DNA of 64,000 nt from Alphaproteobacteria bacterium (GTDB lineage Bacteria; Pseudomonadota; Alphaproteobacteria; Micropepsales; Micropepsaceae): positions 62,001 to 126,000 of the forward strand of contig CANJIS010000003.1 of assembly GCA_947474565.1 (NCBI GenBank), given 5' to 3'. Below the pieces are notes generated by a model. The model made no database searches. It was not told the origin of the DNA and saw only the letters and a list, made by a program, of their open reading frames with translations. Position numbers and translations under genes: made by a program. How positions within the stretch are numbered: the first letter of the stretch is position 1; every line of letters begins with the position of its first letter. Shown here in pieces: positions 1 through 8,507 of the stretch.

Positions 1-1151
1 TCCGCGACCATGGTGGCGATTGCTTCGCCGCTATCCGCGAAAAGGACCTGATCGTCCATCATCCCTTCGAGAGCTTCGACACTGTGGTGCAGTTCCTGCG
101 TCAGGCGGCGGCCGATCCCGATGTGGTGGCGATCAAACAGACGCTTTACCGCACCAGTTCCGATAGCCCGATTGTTCAGGCGCTGATTGAGGCTGCGGAA
201 GCGGGCAAGTCCGTCACCGCCCTGGTGGAGTTGAAGGCCCGTTTCGATGAAGCCGCCAACATCAAATGGGCCCGCGATCTTGAGCGTGCCGGCGTGCAGG
301 TGGTCTATGGCTTTATCGCCCTCAAGACCCACGCCAAGATCAGCCTGGTGGTGCGGCGCGAGCAGGGGCATCTCAACACCTATGTCCATTTCGGCACCGG
401 CAACTACCATCCCAATACCGCCAAAATTTACACCGACCTGTCGCTGTTCAGCTGCGATCCGGCGTTGGGGCGTGATGCGGCCCAGGTGTTCAACTTCGTC
501 ACCGGCTATGCCGAGCCGAATGCGCTGGAACGGCTGGCCATGTCGCCCGTCACCATGCGCGGCAGGCTGGTGGAAGCGATCCAGCAGGAAATCATGCACG
601 CAAGAGCGGGCAAGCCCGCCGCGATCTGGATAAAGCTCAACTCGCTTGTGGACCCGGCGATGATCGACGGGCTTTACCGCGCCAGCCAGGCCGGTGTGCA
701 GATCGAGCTGGTGGTGCGCGGCATCTGTTGTCTGCGCCCCGGCGTTCCCGGCCTATCGGAGAACATCAAGGTCAAATCCATTGTTGGCCGCTTCCTGGAG
801 CATGGCCGCATCATCTGCTTCGGCGCCGGGCACGGCCTGCCGCATAAAGACGCCAAGATTTATATCTCCTCGGCCGACTGGATGCCGCGCAATCTCGACC
901 GCCGCGTCGAGGTGCTGGTCCCGATCGAAAATCCCACGGTCCATCAACAGGTCCTGGACCAGATCATGGTGGCGCTGCTGAAGGACAGGGCGCAAAGCTG
1001 GTATATGCGGGCGGATGGAACTTACGAACGCGATTCGACCGCTGGGGATGCTGATGCTTTTTCCGCCCACACCTATTTCATGACCAATCCCTCCTTGTCT
1101 GGGCGCGGCCGGGCGCTCAAAATGAACACGCCACCCAAAAGCCGGACCTGA
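1..1151 (+). CDS. ppk: Polyphosphate kinase 1, C-terminal part (cut by window start)
   Basis: Makes inorganic polyphosphate from ATP through a phospho-histidine intermediate. The reading frame is open from base 3, so the 5' end lies outside the window; about 380 residues remain of the usual 700 or so. The fragment opens with an [13 protein letters not shown] stretch typical of the PPK1 catalytic core. The KTHAKI motif near base 330 carries the expected phosphorylated His, and a second conserved His lies in FLEH near base 800. [19 protein letters not shown] near base 850 is the C-terminal catalytic-domain signature. The ppx gene starts 3 bases after the stop, so the polyphosphate-making and -degrading enzymes probably share a transcript. 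Family assignment is firm. Confidence 0.97.
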   Translation, partial: RDHGGDCFAAIREKDLIVHHPFESFDTVVQFLRQAAADPDVVAIKQTLYRTSSDSPIVQALIEAAEAGKSVTALVELKARFDEAANIKWARDLERAGVQVVYGFIALKTHAKISLVVRREQGHLNTYVHFGTGNYHPNTAKIYTDLSLFSCDPALGRDAAQVFNFVTGYAEPNALERLAMSPVTMRGRLVEAIQQEIMHARAGKPAAIWIKLNSLVDPAMIDGLYRASQAGVQIELVVRGICCLRPGVPGLSENIKVKSIVGRFLEHGRIICFGAGHGLPHKDAKIYISSADWMPRNLDRRVEVLVPIENPTVHQQVLDQIMVALLKDRAQSWYMRADGTYERDSTAGDADAFSAHTYFMTNPSLSGRGRALKMNTPPKSRT

Positions 1152-1154
1152 ATT

Positions 1155-2666
1155 TTGGCGGTCGCCACCGAACTGAAAACAGCCGCTTCCCCGCGTGCCG
1201 CTGCAAAGGCGCGCACGCCTGTGGCCATTGTCGATATCGGCTCCAATTCCGTGCGCCTGGTGGTCTATGAAAGCCAGCTGCGCAACGCCGCCACCCTGCA
1301 GAATGAAAAAGCGATCTGCGGCATTGGCCGTGACATGGTTTCCACCGGCCGTCTGCATGCCGAAGGCTGCACCGAGGCGCTGGAAGCGCTGGCGCGCTTT
1401 CGCATCATCGCGGACGGGCTGGGTGTGGAAGCCCGCGAAGCTGTTGCCACCGCCGCAGCGCGCGATGCGGTCAATGGCGCGGAATTCGTCGCCAAGGCGG
1501 AAAAGGCCTGGGGCTCGCCTATAAGAGTGCTGGCGGGGGAAGACGAAGCCCGCATCGCCGCCGAGGGCGTGGTGGCGGGCATTCCCAACGCTGACGGCCT
1601 TGTGGCCGATCTAGGCGGCGGCAGCCTGGACATGGTGACGGTGAAGAATGGCGTCACCGGCCGCGCCTTCACCTTGCCGTTCGGCCCCTTGCGCCTGATG
1701 GATCAGAGCAAAGGCGATCCCGACAAGGCGCGCGATCTGGTGGATAAGGGCTTGAAGGATCTGCCCGGCCTGTCGTCACCGGCCTTGTATGCGGTGGGCG
1801 GCATCTGGCGCAGTTTCGCGCGCGTGGACATGGAAGAGCAGAATTATCCGCTCCATGTGCTGCAGCAATACGTCATTCCGCGCGGCCGGGCTTTGCGCCT
1901 GTGCAAGGTGCTGGCGGGCCTGTCACGCGAGTCTCTGCGCAAGATCAAGGTGGTTTCCAAGCGCCGTGCCGAAGCCTTGCCGTATGGTGCGGTGGTGCTG
2001 GAGCGGTTGCTCAATGCCGGCGACATCAAGGATGTGGTGATCTCGGCCTATGGTCTGCGCGAAGGGCTGTTCTATGCCCGGCTGCCGGCGGAAGACCGCG
2101 CCAAGGATCCGCTGCTGGAATTCGCCATCGGCGCGAATGACCGTCTGGCGCGCGTGGCGGCCCATGCCGATGAGATGATCAACTGGACTCAGCCTTTGTT
2201 CGAAGGCGAGGGGACGGAACTGCGCCGCATCCGGGAAGCGTCCGCCTATTTCTCCGATATCGGCTGGCGGCGTCATCCTGATGACCGGGCCATCGGCGCC
2301 ATGGGTCAGGTGCTGACCGCGCCCTTCGCCGGCGCCGATCATCGCGCCCGCGCCCTGATCGCGACTTCGATCTTCCATCGCTATTCCGGCGACGAGGATT
2401 TCCCCCGCGACCTGATCCTGGCGGGGCTTCTGGACAAGGATGATGAACGTCGCGCGCTGCGCCTGGGGCTGACCTGGCGCTTTGCTTTTTCGCTGTCGGC
2501 GTCGGCGGTGGGCGAGCTCAGCCATTACAAATTGCGCATGACCCCGGCCAAGATCGTGCTGGAAGTTCCCGCCCGCCGCGAGGCGATTGCCTCTGATCCG
2601 GTACAAAAACGCCTGGGGGCTTTGGCCGAAGTCTTTGATCGGCGTGGGGAAATCCTAGTTGGGTGA
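1155..2666 (+). CDS. ppx: Exopolyphosphatase, Ppx/GppA family
   Basis: Degrades polyphosphate (or pppGpp in GppA-type members). It is 503 residues long. The actin-like ATPase phosphate-binding signature AIVDIGSNSVRLVVYE is at about residues 24-39, and a second glycine-rich motif, VADLGGGSLDMV, is at about 150-161. The C-terminal 200 residues match the HD-like helical part of long Ppx proteins. The start is a TTG three bases after ppk; no ATG lies between it and the first conserved motif, so TTG is the best choice, though a GTG at codon 22 cannot be excluded. Tight ppk-ppx spacing implies coupled expression. Confidence 0.93.
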   Translation: MAVATELKTAASPRAAAKARTPVAIVDIGSNSVRLVVYESQLRNAATLQNEKAICGIGRDMVSTGRLHAEGCTEALEALARFRIIADGLGVEAREAVATAAARDAVNGAEFVAKAEKAWGSPIRVLAGEDEARIAAEGVVAGIPNADGLVADLGGGSLDMVTVKNGVTGRAFTLPFGPLRLMDQSKGDPDKARDLVDKGLKDLPGLSSPALYAVGGIWRSFARVDMEEQNYPLHVLQQYVIPRGRALRLCKVLAGLSRESLRKIKVVSKRRAEALPYGAVVLERLLNAGDIKDVVISAYGLREGLFYARLPAEDRAKDPLLEFAIGANDRLARVAAHADEMINWTQPLFEGEGTELRRIREASAYFSDIGWRRHPDDRAIGAMGQVLTAPFAGADHRARALIATSIFHRYSGDEDFPRDLILAGLLDKDDERRALRLGLTWRFAFSLSASAVGELSHYKLRMTPAKIVLEVPARREAIASDPVQKRLGALAEVFDRRGEILVG

Positions 2667-2672
2667 GAAGCG

Positions 2673-2713
2673 GTTCGCCGGAGGCGAACGAAATGGTCCG
2701 GGGGACCATTTCG
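2673..2713. repeat. Two back-to-back palindromes after ppx
   Basis: The first hairpin has arms GTTCGCC (2673-2679) and GGCGAAC (2683-2689) around a 3-base loop. The second has arms CGAAATGGTCC (2689-2699) and GGACCATTTCG (2703-2713) around GGG, a perfect 11-bp stem. The two share base 2689. There is no T-tract, so this looks more like a REP/BIME-type extragenic palindromic element than a Rho-independent terminator, although it could still protect the ppx mRNA end. The rest of the 250-base gap before tatA holds no gene that I can see. Confidence 0.7.
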
Positions 2714-2916
2714 AGTGACGAACGCCGCGAGCCGCAGCGAGCGGCCGGGCGAATACTCCGGCTTGTTGGCGCAGTGCTAAAAATTTGCGATTGGTATCCC
2801 TAGGAAAAATAACGCCTTTTTTATCCCGCCCTTGCGCCCGGGGCCCGGGAGGGCTTTAAGAGGGGGTAAGAGCTGGAACCCAGCCGCATGGTCGTGGGGG
2901 TTGAAGGAGAGACGTT

Positions 2917-3123
2917 ATGGGTGCGCTTAGCATCTGGCATATTCTTATTCTGGCGCTGATCGCGCTGGTTCTGTTCGGCGGCCGCGGCAAGGTTTCCGAT
3001 CTGATGGGCGACTTCGGCCGGGGCATCAACAGCTTCAAAAAAGGCCTGGGCGAAAAAGATGACCCCAAGGTCATCAACGCCGAAACCGCCGAGAACAAGA
3101 CCAAGGACACCGTCCAGCGGTAA
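2917..3123 (+). CDS. tatA: Sec-independent translocase subunit TatA
   Basis: Pore-forming subunit of the twin-arginine translocase, which exports folded proteins across the inner membrane. It has 68 residues: one N-terminal transmembrane helix (about 4-21), the hinge [15 protein letters not shown], and an amphipathic helix with GINSFKKGL, followed by a charged tail. AAGGAG lies 7 bases before the ATG. It is first in a tatA-tatB-tatC operon with 9-base and 2-base gaps. Confidence 0.96.
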   Translation: MGALSIWHILILALIALVLFGGRGKVSDLMGDFGRGINSFKKGLGEKDDPKVINAETAENKTKDTVQR

Positions 3124-3132
3124 CGCCGGTTC

Positions 3133-3489
3133 ATGTTTGACATTTTCGCCTGGCAACACATCCTTCTTCTGCTTGTCGTGGCTCTTGTCGTGGTGGGCCC
3201 CAAAGACTTGCCCAAACTGATGCATATGGCGGGCAAGTGGGTTGGCAAGGCCCGCGGCATGGCCAATGAATTCAAAAAGAGTTTTGACGAGATGGCGCGC
3301 CAGTCCGAGCTGGATGAGCTGCGCAAGGAAATCGAAGATCTGAAGAAGCATACCGTGGTGGAGTCCCACATCGATCTGGGGCCGCTGACCGATTCACCCG
3401 CCACGGATTTGCCGGAACCGGGGCCGGAACCGCGCGCCGGTGAGTTCAAAGTCACCGAGACGCCGCACACCATTGCTGGGCAGTCCTAG
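3133..3489 (+). CDS. tatB: Sec-independent translocase subunit TatB
   Basis: Partner of TatC in the twin-arginine signal-peptide receptor complex. The 118-residue protein has the TatB N-terminus MFDIFAWQHILLLLVVALVVVGP (helix at about 7-21), then the hinge GPKDLPKLMHMAGKW and an amphipathic helix. An acidic, proline-rich C-terminal tail (about 75-118) is of the variable type. GPKDLP separates it from TatA, which has FGGRG at this place. Confidence 0.95.
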   Translation: MFDIFAWQHILLLLVVALVVVGPKDLPKLMHMAGKWVGKARGMANEFKKSFDEMARQSELDELRKEIEDLKKHTVVESHIDLGPLTDSPATDLPEPGPEPRAGEFKVTETPHTIAGQS

Positions 3490-3491
3490 TC

Positions 3492-4307
3492 ATGGTTGCG
3501 CCCACCCCCGATGACGAAGCGGCTCTGAACGCCACGCGCGCGCCGCTGATGGATCACCTGCTGGAACTGCGCAAGCGTCTGATCTGGGCGATGGTGAGTT
3601 TCGGCGTCTGCTTTGTGATCAGCTTTGCTTTCGCGGCGCCGATCTTCAATTTTCTCACCCGGCCGCTGCACATGGCCACCAACCACCTGATCTATACCGC
3701 GTTGACGGAAGTCTTCTTCACCCAGGTGAAGATCGGCATGTTCGGGGGCATCTGCCTCGGCTTTCCCCTGATCGCGGCACAGGTCTGGATGTTCGTGGCG
3801 CCGGGCCTTTACAAGCACGAGAAGCACGCCTTCCTGCCGTTCCTGCTCTGGACACCGGTGATGTTCATCATGGGCGCCGGCTTCGTCTATTATGTGATGC
3901 TGCCTTTCGCCATCGAGTTTTTCGGCGCCTATCAGGTGCCGGAAACCGCGGGCGCCATGGGCATCGAGCTGCAAGCCAAGGTGAGCGATTATCTCGATTT
4001 CGTCATGACCCTGATGTTCGCCTTCGGTCTTACCTTCCAGCTGCCGGTGCTGCTGTCGCTGCTGGGCAAGGTTGGCATCGTTACGGTCAAGGCGCTGAAG
4101 GAAATGCGCCGTTACGCCTATGTCGGGCTGTTTGCGGTGGCGGCGGTGTTCACCCCTCCCGACGCCATTTCCATGCTCAGCCTGGCCGTTCCGCTGGTGG
4201 TGCTGTACGAAGTCTCGGTGATCTGTGTGATGCTGATTGAAAAGCAGCGCATCAAGGATGCCGCCGCGCGCGCGGCCTCGGCGACAGACGTTGCCGCCTC
4301 GACTTAA
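3492..4307 (+). CDS. tatC: Sec-independent translocase subunit TatC
   Basis: Multi-spanning inner-membrane receptor for twin-arginine signal peptides. The 271 residues start with the typical APLMDHLLELRKRL segment before the first helix, and six hydrophobic helices follow. The loop segment PGLYKHEKHAFLPF and the late FTPPDAISML are TatC signatures. The stop overlaps by four bases the stop region of the oppositely directed sensor kinase gene, so there is no room for a terminator between them. Confidence 0.97.
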   Translation: MVAPTPDDEAALNATRAPLMDHLLELRKRLIWAMVSFGVCFVISFAFAAPIFNFLTRPLHMATNHLIYTALTEVFFTQVKIGMFGGICLGFPLIAAQVWMFVAPGLYKHEKHAFLPFLLWTPVMFIMGAGFVYYVMLPFAIEFFGAYQVPETAGAMGIELQAKVSDYLDFVMTLMFAFGLTFQLPVLLSLLGKVGIVTVKALKEMRRYAYVGLFAVAAVFTPPDAISMLSLAVPLVVLYEVSVICVMLIEKQRIKDAAARAASATDVAAST

Positions 4308-5338
4308 GCCGCTTTCTTATCTTTGTCCGTCACCACCCGGTCCGCCGGGAAGGTGAGGGTGACGAGCGTGCCGCGATTGGGTTCGCTTTGCATCGCCAGC
4401 GTTCCGCCATGCAGTTCCATCATCGCCTTGGCCAGGGGCAAGCCCAAGCCGGTGCCTTCACGGCGCCCGGCCATCTTGTTGTGGTTCTGGCCGAAGGGGA
4501 GCAGCGCCACCGTGATTTCGTTCTGGCTCATGCCAATGCCGGTATCGCGCACACTGACTTGATAGCTGCCATCCAGGGCGGATGCGCCGGACAAGGTCAC
4601 GCGTCCGCCCGCCGGCGTAAATTTGATCGCGTTGCCCACCAGATTGAGCACGATCTGGCGCACCATGCGGGGCGCCGCGATCAGGCGCTGGTCCGCATCG
4701 TCCCATTTTTCTTCCAGCACCACGCCATGGCGTTCGCCCAGCGAGCTCAGCATCACCATGGCGGCGGTGAGAGATGGGGCGAGGGTGAATTCCTCCGCCT
4801 CATCCAAAGTCATTTTCCCGGACTCGATCTTGGCGAGATCGAGCACGTCATTGATGATGCCCAGCAGATGCCGGCCCGAGGCGTGAATGTCGGCGGCATA
4901 GCCGAGATAGCGGGCATTGGAGACGGGCCCCAGATGCTGGTCCTTCATGATCTCGGAAAAACCCAAAATGGCGTTGAGCGGCGTGCGCAGCTCATGGCTC
5001 ATATTGGCGATGAAGGCGGACTTGGCGCGGCTGGCGTCCTGCGCCTGGCTCGACATGGCTTTCAATTCGGCACGGCTCTTGGCCAGTTCGCGGATGACCC
5101 GGCGTGAATACAGGATCATCGGCGCGGCCACGATCAGGCCCTCCAGCAGCACATTGCGGATCGAGACTGGGTTGGGCAACTGGCCGTCCGCCAGGCGCAG
5201 GATCAAATGAATCAGCAGCGTGGTCAGCACCGCGGCGGCGGACAGCGCCAAGGTGGCTCCGGCGGGCCCCAGCTTCTGCAGCTGCTGCTCGATGCGGATG
5301 CCGATAGTTCTGCCGCGTTTCACGTCATGCCCCGACAA
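4304..5338 (-). CDS. Membrane sensor histidine kinase
   Basis: Two-component signal transduction kinase of 344 residues. Two hydrophobic helices at about 27-49 and 60-78 give a minimal sensor with almost no periplasmic domain. The HisKA H-box MSHELRTPLNAILGF puts the phosphorylated His at about residue 115. N-box VLNLVGNAIKF, G1 DTGIGM and G2 GTGLGLPLAK complete the HATPase domain, so it should be active. No receiver domain is fused and no response regulator is adjacent, so the partner is unknown. The H-box context resembles the PleC/DivJ/PdhS-type kinases of alphaproteobacteria, but that comparison is only suggestive. It is convergent with tatC. Confidence 0.9.
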   Translation of the reverse strand: MSGHDVKRGRTIGIRIEQQLQKLGPAGATLALSAAAVLTTLLIHLILRLADGQLPNPVSIRNVLLEGLIVAAPMILYSRRVIRELAKSRAELKAMSSQAQDASRAKSAFIANMSHELRTPLNAILGFSEIMKDQHLGPVSNARYLGYAADIHASGRHLLGIINDVLDLAKIESGKMTLDEAEEFTLAPSLTAAMVMLSSLGERHGVVLEEKWDDADQRLIAAPRMVRQIVLNLVGNAIKFTPAGGRVTLSGASALDGSYQVSVRDTGIGMSQNEITVALLPFGQNHNKMAGRREGTGLGLPLAKAMMELHGGTLAMQSEPNRGTLVTLTFPADRVVTDKDKKAA

Positions 5339-5556
5339 TGGGTATGCCCTCTTGATCCGCTGAGCTTAACCCCGCGCCTATTGCGTCGTGGTTGCTCCGG
5401 TCGCTTGAATGCAACCTGGTAAATTAGGCCGCCGTTAAGGAATGGATTTTTCTCAATTATTCCGGGGTCTTTGACCGGGCGAGCCGCGCGTGGCATCACC
5501 TTTTTTCGGGAGGGATTCTTTGAAAGCCCTACCGCTTCGCTACTTGAGGGCAGGCC

Positions 5557-6855
5557 ATGCACGACATCAAAGCCATCCGCGAAGATCGCGACGCATTCGT
5601 GCGGGGATTGAAGCGTCGAGGCCTGTCTGAGGCCGAAACGTTGGCCGACGGCCTGCTGGCCCAGGACAAGGCCCTGCGGGAACTGCTCACCCGGCTGCAG
5701 TCGGGCCAAGCCCGCCGCAACGATGCCTCCAAGCTGATCGGCCAGGCCAAGCAAAAAAAAGACGAAGCCCAGGCCAAGGCGCTGATGGATGAAGTGGCGG
5801 GACTGAAGGACGCCATCCAGCAAGGTGAAGCCGAGCAGCGCGATCTGGAGCAGAAGTTGCGTGACGCGCTGGCGGTAATCCCCAATATTCCCGGCGCCGA
5901 TGTGCCGGATGGTGCAAATGAAGCCGCCAATGTGGCCGTGGTTAGCCGCGCCTTCGGCAAGCCACCCGGCCTCAACAATCCCAAGCAGCATTTCGAGATC
6001 GGCGAAGCTCTCGGCCAGATGGATTTCGAACGCGCCGCCAAAGTCTCGGGCGCGCGCTTTGTCTATCTCAAGGGTGATCTGGCGAAACTGGAACGCGCCA
6101 TCGCGTCCTTCATGCTGGATACCCACACCCAGCAGTTCGGGTATACGGAAGTCTCGCCGCCGGTGCTGGTGAAAAGCACCGCCATGTTCGGCACCGGGCA
6201 GCTGCCAAAATTCCAGGACGATCTTTTCCGCATTGGTGACGACGATCCCTTCTGGCTGGTTCCCACCGCCGAAGTGCCGCTGACCAATTATGTCGCCGAT
6301 GAAATTCTGGGCGAAGCCGAATTGCCGTTGCGCATGACCGCGTTTACCCCCTGCTTCCGGGCCGAAGCCGGCGCCGCGGGCAAGGACACGCGCGGCATGA
6401 TCCGCATGCATCAGTTTTCCAAGGTGGAATTGGTCTCCATCACCACCCCCGAACAATCGCAAGCCGAGCATGAGCGCATTACCGATGCGGCGCAGGAAAT
6501 TCTCAAAAAGCTCGATCTTGCTCATCGCGTGGTGACGCTGTGCACCGGCGATATGGGGTTTTCGGCCGAGAAGACCTATGACATCGAAGTCTGGCTGCCG
6601 GGCCAGAATGCCTATCGCGAAATCTCTTCCTGTTCGAACTGCGGCGCCTTCCAGGCCCGCCGCATGAACACCCGCTATCGCAATGCCGAGGGCAAGGTGC
6701 AGGGCCCCGTCCATACCTTGAACGGCTCGGGTCTTGCCGTGGGCCGCACCCTGGTCGCGATTTTGGAAAATTATCAGGAAGCGGATGGCAGTGTCGCCGT
6801 TCCGTCCGTGTTGCAATCCTATATGGGCGGCAAGACCAAGATCGCCAAAGTCTGA
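5557..6855 (+). CDS. serS: Seryl-tRNA synthetase
   Basis: Charges tRNA-Ser (and tRNA-Sec if present) with serine in the cytoplasm. The 432 residues have the usual N-terminal two-helix coiled-coil arm (about 30-100, with [11 protein letters not shown]), then the class II catalytic domain with TAEVPLTNY (motif for serine/ATP binding), [15 protein letters not shown] (motif 2) and the final motif 3 segment [20 protein letters not shown]. Base run A8 at 5753-5760 lies in the coiled-coil codons but the frame is intact. The stop TGA shares its last base with the ATG of surE. The 218 bases upstream hold the promoter region and no visible gene. Confidence 0.98.
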   Translation: MHDIKAIREDRDAFVRGLKRRGLSEAETLADGLLAQDKALRELLTRLQSGQARRNDASKLIGQAKQKKDEAQAKALMDEVAGLKDAIQQGEAEQRDLEQKLRDALAVIPNIPGADVPDGANEAANVAVVSRAFGKPPGLNNPKQHFEIGEALGQMDFERAAKVSGARFVYLKGDLAKLERAIASFMLDTHTQQFGYTEVSPPVLVKSTAMFGTGQLPKFQDDLFRIGDDDPFWLVPTAEVPLTNYVADEILGEAELPLRMTAFTPCFRAEAGAAGKDTRGMIRMHQFSKVELVSITTPEQSQAEHERITDAAQEILKKLDLAHRVVTLCTGDMGFSAEKTYDIEVWLPGQNAYREISSCSNCGAFQARRMNTRYRNAEGKVQGPVHTLNGSGLAVGRTLVAILENYQEADGSVAVPSVLQSYMGGKTKIAKV

Positions 6856-7619
6856 TGCGCATTGTTGTCACCAATGACGATGGCATTCATTCGCCCGGCC
6901 TCGCCGTGGCGGAAAAGATTGCGCACAGCCTGTCGGACGATGTCTGGGTGGTGGCGCCGGAAACCGAACAGTCCGGCGCGTCGCATTCCTTGACCCTCGC
7001 CTTTCCGTTGCGCCTGCGCAAAATCGCCGAGCGCCGTTTCGCCGTCAGCGGCACGCCGACCGATTGTGTGATGATGGCGGCGCTGCATATTTTGAAAGAC
7101 CAGCCGCCGGATCTGGTTCTGTCCGGCGTGAACTGGGGTTCCAATCTGGCGGATGACGTCACTTATTCCGGCACCATCGCCGGGGCCATGGAAGGCTGTG
7201 CCCTGGGCATCAGGTCCATCGCCTTGTCCCAGGCGTATGACGATGAATCGCGCCAGATCGACTGGTCACCGGGCGAAGTGCATGGCCCGGCTCTGGTTCG
7301 CCGCCTGATAGACGCGGGCTGGCCCGAAGGCACGCTGATCAACATCAATTTTCCCGGATGCACAGCCGCCAAGGTCACCGGCACCGAACTGGTGCCGCAA
7401 GGCCGCTACGACCTGCAATCCACCGAGATCGAAGAGCGGCATGACGCGCGCCTGCGGCCCTATTACTGGATCGGCCTGCGCCGCCGCAATGCCACGCCCC
7501 CCAAGCAAAGCGATGTGGGCGCGGTTTATGACAACAAAATCGCGGTGACGCCTCTGCACATGAATCTGACCGATACGGCCGCTTTGGAAAAAATGCGGCA
7601 AAGCCTGGGTCAGAAATAA
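6855..7619 (+). CDS. surE: 5'/3'-nucleotidase SurE
   Basis: Metal-dependent survival protein that dephosphorylates nucleoside monophosphates. The 254-residue protein begins [15 protein letters not shown], in which D8 and D9 are metal ligands. QSGASHS near residue 40 supplies the Ser ligand and SGVNWGSN near 95 supplies the Asn, so the active site is complete. It is translationally coupled to serS through a one-base overlap and is followed by a strong terminator. A NlpD-like gene lies next, matching the surE/nlpD association seen in many proteobacteria; no pcm gene lies between them here. Confidence 0.96.
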   Translation: MRIVVTNDDGIHSPGLAVAEKIAHSLSDDVWVVAPETEQSGASHSLTLAFPLRLRKIAERRFAVSGTPTDCVMMAALHILKDQPPDLVLSGVNWGSNLADDVTYSGTIAGAMEGCALGIRSIALSQAYDDESRQIDWSPGEVHGPALVRRLIDAGWPEGTLININFPGCTAAKVTGTELVPQGRYDLQSTEIEERHDARLRPYYWIGLRRRNATPPKQSDVGAVYDNKIAVTPLHMNLTDTAALEKMRQSLGQK

Positions 7620-7636
7620 ACGAGAGGTTAAAAAGG

Positions 7637-7662
7637 AGCCGCTTATGCTTAAGCGGCTTTTT
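7637..7662 (+). terminator. Rho-independent terminator after serS-surE
   Basis: Arms AGCCGCTTA (7637-7645) and TAAGCGGCT (7650-7658) form a perfect 9-bp stem around TGCT, followed by five T (7658-7662). An A-tract precedes the stem, so it may also work weakly in the other direction. It separates serS-surE from the lipoprotein gene downstream. Confidence 0.85.
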
Positions 7663-7713
7663 ACTTTTCCCGAACATGATACATTTCGAGACGTCATGCA
7701 GAAGGTATGAATT

Positions 7714-8379
7714 ATGGATCGCCGCTTCAAATTCGCTGTTGTTCTGGTGCTGGGCTTTGGGCCTTTGGCCGCCTGCACACCCGACACACCCGAAACCCAA
7801 TTCGGCTGGGGCGTGAATGATCGCGTCAGCAGCACACGCACCACGCGTTCCGCGCCGGCCCCGCAGCCGCAGCGCCAGGCCACCGCCAAGACTTACATCT
7901 TTGACGAAGGCGGCAACTATGCCGTGCCTGCGCCCAAGCCGCGCCCGGCCTATACGCCGGCGGCCAAGCCCGTTTCCTATGGCACGGATTATTCCGGCCG
8001 CTTTGCCTGGCCCGCCAATGGCCGGGTGATTGCGACATTCGGCTCCGCCAGCGATGGCCAGCGCAATGACGGCATCAACATCGCCTTGCCGGCGGGCGCC
8101 CCGATCAGGGCCGCTGCCGGCGGCACCGTGACGTATTCCGGCGATGAGCTGAAGAATTACGGCAATCTGCTCTTGATCAAGCACAGCGATGGCTATGTCA
8201 CCGCTTATGCCCATGCCGAGCAGCTGCTGGTTCCGCGCGGTGCGGTGGTGAGCAAAGGGCAGGTGATCGGCTATGCCGGTCATACCGGCGACGTTTCGAC
8301 GTCGCAGCTGCATTTTGAAATTCGCCGCGGCACGACGCCCGTCAACCCGGGCAGCTATCTCACCCAGCGCAATTCCTAA
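7714..8379 (+). CDS. NlpD-like LytM-domain lipoprotein (probably catalytically inactive)
   Basis: The 221-residue product has a lipoprotein signal ending LAAC, with the lipidated Cys at 21. A Pro/Ala-rich linker (about 45-90) and a LytM/M23 domain (about 95-218) follow. I see no LysM repeat. Two zinc ligands of active M23 enzymes look replaced: the HxGID motif reads NDGIN (N118, N122), and the HLH motif reads QLH near residue 204. Such degenerate LytM proteins (NlpD, EnvC, DipM type) activate cell-wall amidases at division rather than cut peptidoglycan themselves. Its place after surE fits NlpD. The role as amidase activator is inferred. Confidence 0.85.
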   Translation: MDRRFKFAVVLVLGFGPLAACTPDTPETQFGWGVNDRVSSTRTTRSAPAPQPQRQATAKTYIFDEGGNYAVPAPKPRPAYTPAAKPVSYGTDYSGRFAWPANGRVIATFGSASDGQRNDGINIALPAGAPIRAAAGGTVTYSGDELKNYGNLLLIKHSDGYVTAYAHAEQLLVPRGAVVSKGQVIGYAGHTGDVSTSQLHFEIRRGTTPVNPGSYLTQRNS

Positions 8380-8441
8380 AGCTTCTGGCCTAGCTCGCCC
8401 GCCAGCTCCTGGATGAACTGCCAGGCGACGCGGCCAGGAGC
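8376..8441 (-). pseudogene. Remnant 3' end of a second copy of the DUF815-type ATPase
   Basis: Read on the minus strand this stretch encodes APGRVAWQFIQELAGELGQKL followed by TAG. The intact gene ends RSGRVAWQFIQDLAGDLGQII then TAA. The nucleotide differences are mostly at third codon positions, so the two copies diverged under selection rather than by recent tandem duplication. The remnant overlaps the stop codon of the NlpD-like gene and is followed by a palindromic element that separates it from the intact gene. Confidence 0.75.
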
Positions 8442-8442
8442 A

Positions 8443-8497
8443 TCGGCCAGGAAAAGTGGGAGCCTGCGAAGCAGGCGAACCGGTTTTCCGTCGGCCG
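8443..8497. repeat. Nested palindromic intergenic element
   Basis: The inner hairpin GCCTGC (8462-8467) / GCAGGC (8471-8476) has loop GAA. The outer arms are GGAAAA (8450-8455) and TTTTCC (8484-8489), and further out GGCC flanks both sides. The GAAAAGTGGG...CCGGTTTTCC frame is, from memory, a recurrent small extragenic element in alphaproteobacteria. Here it sits exactly between the dead and the live 3' end of the ATPase gene. Confidence 0.7.
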
Positions 8498-8507
8498 TGC
8501 GACCAAA

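Noticed and set aside
5320-6816. 498-codon minus-strand frame across serS
   Set aside because: Antisense shadow of serS, low-complexity Gly/His/Gln-rich product.
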